Shown in pieces: positions 51,586 through 60,058 of a stretch of DNA of 64,000 bases. Numbering within the stretch: position 1 is the first letter of the stretch; every line of letters begins with the position of its first letter. This DNA is from Oscillospiraceae bacterium (GTDB lineage: Bacteria > Bacillota > Clostridia > Oscillospirales > UBA644): positions 1 through 64,000 of the forward strand of contig SVMT01000009.1 of the NCBI GenBank assembly GCA_015067305.1, read 5' to 3'. The notes below the pieces were generated by a model, which had not been told where the DNA came from, searched no databases, and was given only the letters and a program-made list of their open reading frames with translations. Made by a program: the position numbers and the translations under genes.

Positions 51586-52452
51586 ATGAAAAAAGACCCC
51601 TCACATCAGATTCTGGAATTTACAGAAAATGAAGAATTACTATTTATAGCACCTCATAAAAGAAAACAGGATAAAAGCCTTGGTACGACTTTATGGCACG
51701 AGCAGATAGAAATAAAACTATTCTATTCTGCGGGAGATGAGGTACTGATCGGAAATCAACTTTACATAACAGAACCGGGAAATATCTACGTGATAAACTC
51801 ATGTGAACCCCACAGTTCACCAAAAACTCAGGACTCAACAGATTATCACATGCTGATAATAGATATTGCAAAAATCCCGACGCTCCCGAACAGTTCAGTA
51901 TTTCAAACAATATCAGCAGTCTGTAAAGGAGAGCTTTTATTCAACAATCGAATAAAGAAATCTGAATATCTACAAAAACTCATTGAAGAGCTTGTGGAAA
52001 ATCATGAGAACAATAAAGGAATATTTGATTTGAAAAGTTTCGGGCTTTTACTCCTTATTCTGAATGAGCTTGTGGAGAAGGAATCCGTAAAATGGAAACC
52101 TGAAATATCAAGGAAAAACATTATAAATTACACGAAAAAGCTCTCCCCCGCCATTGAACTCATAAATAACAAATATACAGAAAAGATACCGCTGTCAGTC
52201 CTTGCAGATGCTTGCGGTCTTAACGAAAAGTATTTCTGCAAAGTTTTCCGTCTTCTGACGGGAACAACTGCCATTGAATATATAAACAATCTGAGAATAA
52301 ACAAAGCGGAAGTCCTTATTTCAACAACAGATATGTCATTGCTTGAGATCGCAGAAAAATGCGGTTTTGCGGAGTTATCATATTTCAGCAAAAAATTCAA
52401 AGATATCAAAGGTTACACGCCTACAACTGCAAGAAAAAATAAAGGTTATTAA
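51586..52452 (+). CDS. AraC-family transcriptional regulator
   Basis: A 288-residue AraC protein: N-terminal cupin (about 25-100; LWHEQIEIKLFYSAGDEVLIG, then ITEPGNIYVINSCEPH) and C-terminal tandem helix-turn-helix (LSVLADACGLNEKYFCKVFRLLTG; LLEIAEKCGFAELSYFSKKFKDIKGYTP). RBS AGAGG is weak. It is likely to respond to a sugar and to regulate the DegT gene 130 bp downstream on the same strand or itself; no operator is recognised. Confidence 0.9.
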   Translation: MKKDPSHQILEFTENEELLFIAPHKRKQDKSLGTTLWHEQIEIKLFYSAGDEVLIGNQLYITEPGNIYVINSCEPHSSPKTQDSTDYHMLIIDIAKIPTLPNSSVFQTISAVCKGELLFNNRIKKSEYLQKLIEELVENHENNKGIFDLKSFGLLLLILNELVEKESVKWKPEISRKNIINYTKKLSPAIELINNKYTEKIPLSVLADACGLNEKYFCKVFRLLTGTTAIEYINNLRINKAEVLISTTDMSLLEIAEKCGFAELSYFSKKFKDIKGYTPTTARKNKGY

Positions 52453-52516
52453 CTTATTTCAAGATCAAAAAGGCTTAAAAAGTGAAAATAGTATAAAATT
52501 TGATTACTATCGTCTA

Positions 52517-52545
52517 TTGACTTTTGTGTAAAAATGCGATATCAT
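52517..52545 (+). promoter_or_regulatory. Sigma-A promoter of the DegT-family gene
   Basis: TTGACT, 17-nt spacer, TATCAT, 40 nt upstream of the start. Confidence 0.65.
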
Positions 52546-52584
52546 ATATATTGAAGAATATAATTCCAAAGGAGCGCTCAATAT

Positions 52585-53907
52585 ATGATAAATGAAAAAT
52601 TAGCAATTTTCGGCGGACCAAGATGTGTACCTGAAGATGTTCCCGAACAGGAACTTTTCGGCTGGCCTTATATCAACAAGGAAATCGAAGATGCTGTTCT
52701 TGACGTAATCAGAAGAAACGCAATGTCAAGCACGGAGATCACAGTTGAATTTGAAAAAGAATTTGCCGCATGGCAGCAGAGAAAATACGGTATTGCATAC
52801 TGCAACGGTACACTTTCTCTTCAGGCTGCAATGTTCGGCATAGGTCTCGGCGCAGGCGATGAGATCATTATCCCAACAAAAACATATTGGGCATCTGCTA
52901 TTTCCGCAATGACACTCGGTGCATCCATTGTTTTTGCAAATGTTGATCCCAATAATCTTTGCCTTGACCCCAACGACCTTGAAAGATGCCTCAGCCCCAG
53001 AACAAAGGCAATAATGGTAGTTCATTACGGTGGACATCCTGCAGAAATGGATAAAATATGCAACTTCGCAAAGAAACACAACATCAAAGTTATTGAAGAC
53101 GTTTCCCATGCACAAGGCGGTAAATTCAAAGGCAAAATGCTCGGTACTTTCGGTGATGTTGCCGCAATGTCACTTATGTCATGGAAATCCTTCTCTTGCG
53201 GTGAACTTGGCGTACTCGTAACAGATGACAGAACCATCTACGAAAGGTCTCTTGCTTATTCCCATTACGAAAGAAATAAGCCCGAATTCATCACCGAAAC
53301 AGAAGAACTCAAACCATTCTACCATCTGCCACTCGGCGGCATGAAAGGCAGAGTAAATCAAGTCTCAACCGCTATCGGCAGAGTCAGACTTAAAGACTAC
53401 GACGAAAAGATTGCAGAGATCAGAAAAGCAATGAACTATTTCTGCGACCTTATGGAAGGCGTAAAAGGATTCAGAAACATCAGAGTGGACGAAAAAGACG
53501 GTTCCGATATGGCAGGCTGGTACTCCCCCAACATTCTTTATATTCCCGAAGAATTGGGTGGTCTTTCCGAAGAAAAATTCCTTGAAGCTCTAAAAGCAGA
53601 AACAGGTTACAGCGGATACAGCGGCGCAAACAACTGTCTGCACACCCACAATATGCTCCAGGACTATGACGGTCTTCACACGGGCAAACCTTCAAGGATC
53701 CTCTTCGCAGACAGAGATGTGAGAGAACTTGACAAAGCACTTGAGCCTTCCGAAAAGATACGCACATTGTCAATTCCCTGGTTTAAAGTCTACAAACCCG
53801 AATATATAGAAATGTACGCAAACGGATACAAAAAAGTCGTTGCACATTACAGGGAGCTTCTTGATGAAAATCAGGACAGCGATGTCGGCGGCATCTGGCA
53901 CCACTGA
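52585..53907 (+). CDS. DegT/DnrJ/EryC1-family PLP enzyme
   Basis: A 440-residue PLP-dependent sugar aminotransferase or dehydratase-like enzyme. Nucleotide-sugar aminotransferase signatures: YGIAYCNGTLSLQAAMFGIGLGAGDEIIIPTKTYWASA, ADP-type VIEDVSHAQGGKFKG, and the Schiff-base lysine in SLMSWKSFSCGELGVLVT (Lys201). Longer than the usual 370-400 by its C-terminal extension (PWFKVYKPEYIEMYANGYKKV). RBS AAAGGAG. It could make an amino sugar for surface polymers or act in inositol catabolism; no partner genes lie beside it. Confidence 0.82.
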   Translation: MINEKLAIFGGPRCVPEDVPEQELFGWPYINKEIEDAVLDVIRRNAMSSTEITVEFEKEFAAWQQRKYGIAYCNGTLSLQAAMFGIGLGAGDEIIIPTKTYWASAISAMTLGASIVFANVDPNNLCLDPNDLERCLSPRTKAIMVVHYGGHPAEMDKICNFAKKHNIKVIEDVSHAQGGKFKGKMLGTFGDVAAMSLMSWKSFSCGELGVLVTDDRTIYERSLAYSHYERNKPEFITETEELKPFYHLPLGGMKGRVNQVSTAIGRVRLKDYDEKIAEIRKAMNYFCDLMEGVKGFRNIRVDEKDGSDMAGWYSPNILYIPEELGGLSEEKFLEALKAETGYSGYSGANNCLHTHNMLQDYDGLHTGKPSRILFADRDVRELDKALEPSEKIRTLSIPWFKVYKPEYIEMYANGYKKVVAHYRELLDENQDSDVGGIWHH

Positions 53908-53955
53908 TATGAAAAACAATAAAATAGAATATATTTGAATTAAAACAAAACAATC

Positions 53956-53986
53956 GGGAAAAACCAATTTCACAATGGTTTTTCCC
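53956..53986. terminator. Bidirectional hairpin between DegT-type gene and proA
   Basis: 11-bp stem GGGAAAAACCA / TGGTTTTTCCC, similar to hairpin A of the composite repeat but without its linker and other hairpins; convergent genes on both sides. Confidence 0.7.
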
Positions 53987-54001
53987 AAAATTTATTATTT
54001 T

Positions 54002-55246
54002 CTATTTTCTGACCTGACCTTCACCGTAGATGCAGAATTTAACGGAAGTCAGTTCGTTAAGTCCCATAGGACCTCGTGCGTGCATTTTTTGAGTGGAAAT
54101 ACCTATCTCAGCGCCAAGTCCGAACTCAAAACCGTCAGTAAAACGTGTAGAAGCGTTCACATAGACGGCAGCTGCATCAACTTCACGCAGGAATTTCTGA
54201 GAATTGAGGTAATTATTTGTAATTATAGCCTCACTGTGACCTGTATTATGCTCATTTATATGAGAAATAGCTTCATCCACATCGGAAACTACCTTACAAG
54301 AGATGATAAGATCAAGGAATTCCGTGTAATAATCCTCATCTGTCGCAGGAGTACAGTCAATTATCTTCCGGGTGATCTCACAACCACGTATCTCAACATT
54401 TTTCTCATCAAGACGTTTTTTAGCCAGCGGTAAGAAAATTTCAGCAATATCTTTATGGACAAGAAGGCTTTCAGCCGCATTGCAAACAGATGTTCTCTGA
54501 GTTTTTGCATTGTAAAGGATATCCAGCGCCATGTCTATATTGCAATCGGAATCCACGTAAATATGGCAGTTACCTGTACCTGTTTCAATAACTGGGACTT
54601 TTGCATTTTCAACAACGGAACGGATAAGTCCTGCACCACCGCGAGGAATAAGAACATCGACATAATCAGTCAACTGCATAAGCGCAGTAGAAGTTTCACG
54701 GGAAGTATCCTCTATTACCTGAACGGCGTTTTCGTCAATGCCACAAGCGCTCAAAGCCTGACGCATGATATTACCGAGAGCAATGTTTGAACGGATCGCT
54801 TCCTTGCCGCCTCGGAGAATGACCGCATTACCTGATTTCAAAGTGAGTGCCGCCGCATCAACGGTAACATTGGGACGAGCTTCATAAATTATCGCAATAA
54901 CTCCGAGAGGAACTCTTGTCTTTGCCACAAGAAGACCGTTGGGGCGTTTTTCCGCATGAATGACTTCTCCGATAGGATCAGCCAGCGCCGCAACTTGACC
55001 CACACCTTCGGCAATGCCTGCAATGCGTTTTTCGTCAAGCATGAGACGGTCAATCATATTGCTTTTCACGCCTGCGGAAGCTGCCGCCTCAATATCCTTT
55101 TTATTTTCGGAAATAATATAATCAGACTGTTTTACAAGTTCTTCAGCAATAAGCTTAAGAGCTTCATTTTTTTTGTCGGTTGACAGTGCGGAAAGAGAAT
55201 AAGAAGCTTTTTTTGCCGCAGCGCCGATATTATTCAGATATTCCAT
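54002..55246 (-). CDS. proA: Gamma-glutamyl phosphate reductase ProA
   Basis: A 414-residue enzyme reducing gamma-glutamyl phosphate to glutamate semialdehyde for proline synthesis. Signatures: EARPNVTVDAAALTLKSGNAVILRGGKEA, the catalytic Cys in TQRTSVCNAAESLLVH as KTQRTSVCNAAE, and FEFGLGAEIGISTQKMHARGPMGL. Length is normal from this ATG; an earlier frame start overlaps the end of proB. It begins 5 nt after the proB stop, with the Shine-Dalgarno inside proB. Confidence 0.95.
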   Translation of the reverse strand: MEYLNNIGAAAKKASYSLSALSTDKKNEALKLIAEELVKQSDYIISENKKDIEAAASAGVKSNMIDRLMLDEKRIAGIAEGVGQVAALADPIGEVIHAEKRPNGLLVAKTRVPLGVIAIIYEARPNVTVDAAALTLKSGNAVILRGGKEAIRSNIALGNIMRQALSACGIDENAVQVIEDTSRETSTALMQLTDYVDVLIPRGGAGLIRSVVENAKVPVIETGTGNCHIYVDSDCNIDMALDILYNAKTQRTSVCNAAESLLVHKDIAEIFLPLAKKRLDEKNVEIRGCEITRKIIDCTPATDEDYYTEFLDLIISCKVVSDVDEAISHINEHNTGHSEAIITNNYLNSQKFLREVDAAAVYVNASTRFTDGFEFGLGAEIGISTQKMHARGPMGLNELTSVKFCIYGEGQVRK

Positions 55247-55250
55247 AATT

Positions 55251-56027
55251 TCATTTACCTGCTTTCTGTGCCTTGAAAAGTGTTCCGACACGTTTTCCCT
55301 GAATTATATCGTAAATAACTTCAGGGTTACTGCCCGATGTGATATACATATCGGTACCTGCCGCTGTCGCAATTTCCGCCGCATGGATCTTGGTTATCAT
55401 ACCACCGGTACCCTTATTGGAATTTGTATCACCTGCAAGACTTCTGATATAATCGTCAATAACTTCAACAGTTCTTATGGGTCGTGCCATTTCGTTTTCG
55501 GACGGATTATCGTCATAAAGCGCATCCACATCGGTGAGTATTATAAGCTTATCTGCGTCAATAAGTCTTGAAACAACTGCGGAAAGAGTATCGTTGTCAC
55601 CAATCTTTATCTCTTCAACCTCAACGCTGTCGTTCTCGTTTACGATAGGTATGCAATCATATTCCAACAAAGCGTTAAACGTATTTTTTACATTCTCGCT
55701 CATTTGAGGAACATCCATGACCTCTTTATTCAAAAGGATCTGTCCCACATTGTAGCCGTAATCGGAGAAAAACTTATCATAAATTGACATAAGTTCACAC
55801 TGACCAACAGCGGCAAGAGCCTGCTTCTTCTTGAGTTCGGATGGTTTTTCTTTCAAATGAAGCCTTGCCATACCTGCGACCTGAGCACCCGAAGAGACCA
55901 AAATGACTTGATTCCCCATACTTTTCACATCGGAAATAACACGAACAAGCTTATCTATATATCTGAGATTGAATTTTCCGCTGTCGTGGGTAAGAGTCGA
56001 AGAACCGACTTTGATAACTATTCTCAT
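55251..56027 (-). CDS. proB: Glutamate 5-kinase ProB, short form without PUA domain
   Basis: A 258-residue amino-acid kinase that phosphorylates glutamate at the start of proline synthesis: RIVIKVGSSTLTH, VSSGAQVAGMARL, PIVNENDSVEVEEIKIGDNDTLSAVVS and NKGTGGMITKIHAAEIA. E. coli ProB (367 aa) has a C-terminal PUA domain; it is absent here, as in various short ProB proteins. RBS AAAGGAAA. Operon proB-proA; proC is not present in the window. Confidence 0.94.
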   Translation of the reverse strand: MRIVIKVGSSTLTHDSGKFNLRYIDKLVRVISDVKSMGNQVILVSSGAQVAGMARLHLKEKPSELKKKQALAAVGQCELMSIYDKFFSDYGYNVGQILLNKEVMDVPQMSENVKNTFNALLEYDCIPIVNENDSVEVEEIKIGDNDTLSAVVSRLIDADKLIILTDVDALYDDNPSENEMARPIRTVEVIDDYIRSLAGDTNSNKGTGGMITKIHAAEIATAAGTDMYITSGSNPEVIYDIIQGKRVGTLFKAQKAGK

Positions 56028-56055
56028 AAAAAATATTTCCTTTCAAATGCCGTCA

Positions 56056-56994
56056 TTACGGCTTTGTAATTTCGGCAACCTGTCTGGAAACATAGCCACC
56101 GTTTTCCAACATTTCAAAACGGAAAGTTTTTCCGGAAGAAGTTTGGATAGCTTTCAACTGAGAAATGATCTCAGGAAGTGCTTTATATGTGTCAACAGTA
56201 TCATGCATAAGGATAACTGCCGTTTTATAGGTTCTTGTAAGGCGTGTTTTTGCGCCACTGATGGCGTTGCTTATTATATTATCCACACCTGTCGCTGTAG
56301 TGAAATCTTCCGTGTCGATGTTCCAGTCGATAACCTCATAGCCTCTTGCATAAAGTTCGGAAACGATCTCATAATAAGTATCCGTAGTTCCCGAATACTG
56401 TCCGCAGAAAAGCTTTGCGCTGTAAGTTCCGCTGGGGAGACGGACTATATTGGGAGAATAACCTGAGATATCTTTGAGAAGAGCGACAACCTTGTCAAAA
56501 TCCTCAAAATATGCTTCTTTTGACTTATAGATCTCAGAATATGAGTGATTATAGCAATGAATCGCAAGGGTATGCCCCTCGTCAACGATCCTTTTTACGG
56601 CTTCACGGGCAACGGAACCGTTATTTACGACCTGAGAGCCCACTACAAAAAATGTTCCCTTAACACCTGCTTCATTGAGAATATCCAAGATCTTATGAGT
56701 ATTGGAAGAAGTTCCGTCGTCAAAAGTCAAAAAAACTGTAGGTTCAGTTTTATAAGATGCCATTTTGCGCTCATAGACAAGTTCTTTTTCAATAGAATCT
56801 TTTTCTGCCGAAACGACATCAATGGATTCCTGCAAAGCGTTGATATCAGTTGAATATATTTCATTTCGCTGGATCATAGCGGCTTTTTCTTCTTCAAGCT
56901 TAGAAATACTGTTATTTGTTGAAAAAGTCAAAATGCCGAAAACCCCTGAAACAAGGAGGGATATTGCAATTACAACTATACATAAAAATCGCAT
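56056..56994 (-). CDS. Polysaccharide deacetylase (NodB family), membrane anchored
   Basis: A 312-residue protein: N-terminal membrane segment (about 5-24), a coiled-coil stretch (about 30-78), then a CE4/NodB domain. Metal motif TFDDGTSSNTHK (Asp-Asp), HCYNH, the RLPSGTYSA motif and ILMHDTVDT are present. It should remove N-acetyl groups from peptidoglycan GlcNAc or MurNAc or from another extracellular glycan. Operon with the coiled-coil membrane protein 11 nt upstream. Confidence 0.85.
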   Translation of the reverse strand: MRFLCIVVIAISLLVSGVFGILTFSTNNSISKLEEEKAAMIQRNEIYSTDINALQESIDVVSAEKDSIEKELVYERKMASYKTEPTVFLTFDDGTSSNTHKILDILNEAGVKGTFFVVGSQVVNNGSVAREAVKRIVDEGHTLAIHCYNHSYSEIYKSKEAYFEDFDKVVALLKDISGYSPNIVRLPSGTYSAKLFCGQYSGTTDTYYEIVSELYARGYEVIDWNIDTEDFTTATGVDNIISNAISGAKTRLTRTYKTAVILMHDTVDTYKALPEIISQLKAIQTSSGKTFRFEMLENGGYVSRQVAEITKP

Positions 56995-57005
56995 AATACT
57001 ACCCC

Positions 57006-57287
57006 CTAATTCTGATATGAAGCATATTCAGCTTCAAGAGCTTCAAGTTGTTTTTCAAGTTCGTTCAATTCAATCTCTTTTTGCTGTTTTTGGGAAACAA
57101 GATAAGAATAGCGGGAATCAAGATCATCAAGTTCTTTATCAAGATCACCTTTCAAATTAAGAGCTGTTGTATATTTTATAAACATAAAGAGGACAAGTAC
57201 CAAAGATGCAAGTGCAAGCAATGCGAAGATCACTTTGCTTGTTTTGTTTGTTTTGCGTTTTCTGCCGTAAGTTACATAGCTTGGCAT
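57006..57287 (-). CDS. Small bitopic membrane protein with coiled coil
   Basis: A 93-residue protein: basic N-terminus (YGRKRKTNKTSK), one membrane segment (about 19-38) and a heptad-rich coiled coil (about 45-90: LKGDLDKELDDLDSRY.., ELEKQLEALEAEYASY). This is the layout of FtsB/DivIC-type or FtsL-type division proteins, but no family motif is clear. It heads the operon with the deacetylase, suggesting a wall-related role; both proteins have a coiled coil next to the membrane and could pair. Confidence 0.65.
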   Translation of the reverse strand: MPSYVTYGRKRKTNKTSKVIFALLALASLVLVLFMFIKYTTALNLKGDLDKELDDLDSRYSYLVSQKQQKEIELNELEKQLEALEAEYASYQN

Positions 57288-57355
57288 AATAAGTTCTCCG
57301 TTCTCCGACTATAGATTCAAATAAGACATCCGCATCGGAAAGATGTCTGTATTTT

Positions 57356-57384
57356 ATTATAACACAGAAAAACAAAAATGTAAA
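57356..57384 (-). promoter_or_regulatory. Sigma-A promoter of the coiled-coil/deacetylase operon
   Basis: Minus strand TTTACA, 17-nt spacer, TATAAT. Confidence 0.65.
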
Positions 57385-57436
57385 TAGGAACTACAATAGT
57401 TTCCAAAAAGTCCCAAATTCACCCGAATTTTCCCGC

Positions 57437-57469
57437 AAAAAAAGAACCCCCTTCATAAAAAGGGGATTC
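57437..57469 (-). terminator. Terminator of the CBM9-like gene
   Basis: Minus strand stem GAATCCCCTT / AAGGGGGTTC followed by TTTTTTT. Confidence 0.85.
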
Positions 57470-57493
57470 TCTGAGAGGTACAAAAAAGAGAAC

Positions 57494-58366
57494 TCAGTTT
57501 TTCTTTGTAAGGAAGCAACCGCAAACTGCAGAAGCTGCTGCGAGGATGTAGAACAAACCTGAAACGTCAGCTGTGGAGGGGTTAACAGGTTCGGGATCAA
57601 CTACGGGAGCAGGATCGGGTTCAACGGGAGCAACGGGTTCTGTGGGAACTTCAGGAGCTGCAACGGGAGCGAGCAATTCAACTTCGCCGAGAGCTTCTGT
57701 AGCAGACCAATAGTTGGAAGCGGAACCTCCGTCCTCTGCAGCACTTGCAGAATGAACGTAAGCATCTCTTGCAGCGTCGCCGTCTCTGTCATCGTTTACA
57801 GAGAATGTGTAACCGAAAATGTAACCTGCCTCAGGTGTGATCTTGGAAACGAAGGGCTGTTTGATTTCTACGATATAGCCGTCGTTTGTCTTAACGTAAC
57901 CTACGAGAGAAGCTGTATAAACTGCCTGATCGTATTCGATACCTGCAGCTGCGCCAATATCGTGCAATGTATGACCTGTAGATGTTACCATGTACATATA
58001 GTCACTGATGTCTTCATTAAAAGAGCCTGCTTCAGTATTTGTTTCAGAGATCCAAAGATTGATACTGTCGTTTGCCTGACTTGCGAAGTCGGGACCGACA
58101 GTAGTATCTGTAACTACAACAAGATAATAAAGAGCTGTTTCATCCCAAAGGATCTTTGTATATGCAGTTACGTCGCCCTCTGTCCAGTCATCGCCTGTAC
58201 CGATATAATCCTGAGTAACGGTAGTATCCCAGATAGGATCAATAACGCCGTCAATCACGGGAGCTGTAGTTGCATACGCAGCTGTTGATGTTACTGCCAT
58301 TGAAGCAATGCCCATAGACATGATAAGCATTGACAATACCAGCAGGGTTAATAATGTTTTTTTCAT
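57494..58366 (-). CDS. Secreted CBM9/DOMON-like protein with sortase-type C-terminus
   Basis: A 290-residue surface protein. Signal peptide (about 1-28), then a CBM9-like beta sandwich (VIDGVIDPIWDTTV, then KILWDETALYYLVVVTD) and an EVPTEP-type Pro/Glu linker (about 240-262). The C-terminus is NPSTAD, a hydrophobic stretch (GLFYILAAASAVCGCFL) and TKKN. The NPxTA followed by a membrane segment and positive tail resembles a sortase-type sorting signal. No catalytic domain is present; the likely role is binding sugar or haem-like ligands at the surface. The ATG follows GGTGG. Confidence 0.7.
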   Translation of the reverse strand: MKKTLLTLLVLSMLIMSMGIASMAVTSTAAYATTAPVIDGVIDPIWDTTVTQDYIGTGDDWTEGDVTAYTKILWDETALYYLVVVTDTTVGPDFASQANDSINLWISETNTEAGSFNEDISDYMYMVTSTGHTLHDIGAAAGIEYDQAVYTASLVGYVKTNDGYIVEIKQPFVSKITPEAGYIFGYTFSVNDDRDGDAARDAYVHSASAAEDGGSASNYWSATEALGEVELLAPVAAPEVPTEPVAPVEPDPAPVVDPEPVNPSTADVSGLFYILAAASAVCGCFLTKKN

Positions 58367-58435
58367 TTTTTCCACCATACCTTTTCAAATTTATACAAAA
58401 ACCATCCAACATTCAGGATACATTTCTGTACATTT

Positions 58436-58464
58436 ATTATACAATATTTTCATGCGATTGTCAA
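58436..58464 (-). promoter_or_regulatory. Sigma-A promoter of the CBM9-like gene
   Basis: Minus strand TTGACA, 17-nt spacer, TATAAT, 70 nt before the start. Confidence 0.85.
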
Positions 58465-58543
58465 TATGCAAAATAAACAAAAAAACACATTATCCTATCA
58501 ATTAATTTCAACTATATAACGATTTACACAAATAAAAAAACAA

Positions 58544-58567
58544 GAGAGAAACTATGCAGTTTCTCTC
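58544..58567 (-). terminator. Terminator after the NYN-domain gene
   Basis: 10-bp stem GAGAGAAACT / AGTTTCTCTC with ATGC-type tetraloop and a T-rich flank on the minus strand. Confidence 0.85.
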
Positions 58568-58595
58568 ATTAAAAAATATCCGGGAATTATAAAAA

Positions 58596-59405
58596 CTAAT
58601 CTCCATTGACCCAAAGTCCGTCTTTTGCAAGCTTTTTGAAATCAGCTTTCAACGACACGACCTTTGAACCCTTGACGTATTCGGTTTTACGTACAATATA
58701 ACCTCGCGCGATCAAATCATTCATTGCTTTTGAAATTGATTCAGGTTTAACTTTATTGTATTTTGAAACAGTCTGGACTGTTTTTTCAAATGTGATCTTT
58801 CCTTTGGGATTACCTTTGGATTCAAGATATTTAAAATTCTTGAGGATCATATCACAATAGATCTTATCAAGATCATCGGCGGTGGGTATTTCCATCCACC
58901 AGGAAGCGGACATCTTCAGCTGATTACTGAATGCACCCTTTACTCCGAAAACACCTACCTGCTTTTTGCAGAAAGTCTTTAAAAATGCAACGACCGAATT
59001 AAAATGAGCGTCGCCTGTGAAAATTATAAACATCTCAGTACCGTCGTCCTGAAATGCCTGCTGGTAAATATGGTCCAGCATAATAAAATCGGTAAAATCC
59101 TTTTCATTTTTAGGATTAACATTACGTGTTTCTATGATCTTATTTGAAAAACCTCTGATCTTCGGTATCTCATTAGCAATAGACGGATTGGAAAAATCGG
59201 CAAAAAATATGATCTCTTTAACATCAGCCATTTCCATTATGGAATTCACCCATGATTGCAAGTCGGGTTTCATATTGTAAAGCTTTTCCATTGAAATATA
59301 CCAATGCTCATAATCAATAAAAGCGACTGCCTTTGGCTTCTTTTTCTTGTTGCGACCAAATAAAAATCCTATCTTAATCACTCCCTTTCTTTTAAACTTA
59401 TTCAA
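58596..59405 (-). CDS. NYN-domain (LabA/DUF88-like) protein
   Basis: A protein of up to 269 residues. The NYN nuclease-type domain (about 28-165) has the acidic positions of PIN/NYN folds: FIDYEHWY, IFFADFSNP and IIFTGDAHFNSVV. A C-terminal region of about 80 residues (YNKVKPESISKAMNDLIARGYIVRK) looks like a winged helix. It could be a ribonuclease or RNA-binding regulator. The start is uncertain: TTG here has GAAAGG 9 nt upstream; GTG in GGGAGTG is an alternative. It lies 30 nt downstream of thiN and may be in that operon. Confidence 0.75.
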   Translation of the reverse strand: MNKFKRKGVIKIGFLFGRNKKKKPKAVAFIDYEHWYISMEKLYNMKPDLQSWVNSIMEMADVKEIIFFADFSNPSIANEIPKIRGFSNKIIETRNVNPKNEKDFTDFIMLDHIYQQAFQDDGTEMFIIFTGDAHFNSVVAFLKTFCKKQVGVFGVKGAFSNQLKMSASWWMEIPTADDLDKIYCDMILKNFKYLESKGNPKGKITFEKTVQTVSKYNKVKPESISKAMNDLIARGYIVRKTEYVKGSKVVSLKADFKKLAKDGLWVNGD

Positions 59406-59434
59406 TATATAAAACCTTTCGGCTCCCGGACAAA

Positions 59435-60058
59435 TTATTCTTTAACGGTATAGACCTCAAGACCGCCTTTTCTGCAAGTTATAACGGAGTCTTTGCCCTC
59501 CAACTGTTCATTGCTGACACCTATGGGGAAATCGTCACGGATCGTATAGTTATCCAATTCATATTTCATATTTTTCAATGTCACGCCAACGGTTTTACAA
59601 CCGCAAGGAAAAACTGAAATATATCTGATACTGCGATCATAAGGAATAACAAGTTCATCATTTGCCTTGACGACATCAACTCTTGTATATCCGTCTGAAA
59701 TAAAACCTTTACATTTCTTACGGATAAATTTCAGCACAGAAACAGCGCCTTTTGTATGGTCTTCCCTGCCGCCGATACCTCCCGCGAGAATTATCTCGTC
59801 AAATCCCTTTGCCATTGCAACCTTTGCCGCATACATGGCATCAGTATCATCCTTTTCGGTGGGGAGAGTTATCACGTTCTCAGCCTCATTGCCAACAGCG
59901 GAATAAGAATCAAAATCACCAAGAAGAATATCAGGTTTTACGCCTAATCTTTCCGCATATTTAAAACCGCTGTCTGCACAGATTATGTAATCGCCTTCTC
60001 TTATCTCGCAAGGATATCTGTCGCTTTCAGACCAGCAAAAGATCAAAGCTCTTTTCAT
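59435..60058 (-). CDS. thiN: Thiamine pyrophosphokinase
   Basis: A 207-residue enzyme turning thiamine into thiamine diphosphate with ATP. Signatures: CADSGFKYAERLGVKPDILLGDFDSYS, TEKDDTDAMYAAKVA and GGIGGREDHTKG. Start ATG overlaps the rsgA stop (ATGA); an earlier in-frame ATG inside rsgA is rejected. Follows rsgA, as in many Clostridia, where rpe usually lies between; rpe is absent here. Confidence 0.93.
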   Translation of the reverse strand: MKRALIFCWSESDRYPCEIREGDYIICADSGFKYAERLGVKPDILLGDFDSYSAVGNEAENVITLPTEKDDTDAMYAAKVAMAKGFDEIILAGGIGGREDHTKGAVSVLKFIRKKCKGFISDGYTRVDVVKANDELVIPYDRSIRYISVFPCGCKTVGVTLKNMKYELDNYTIRDDFPIGVSNEQLEGKDSVITCRKGGLEVYTVKE

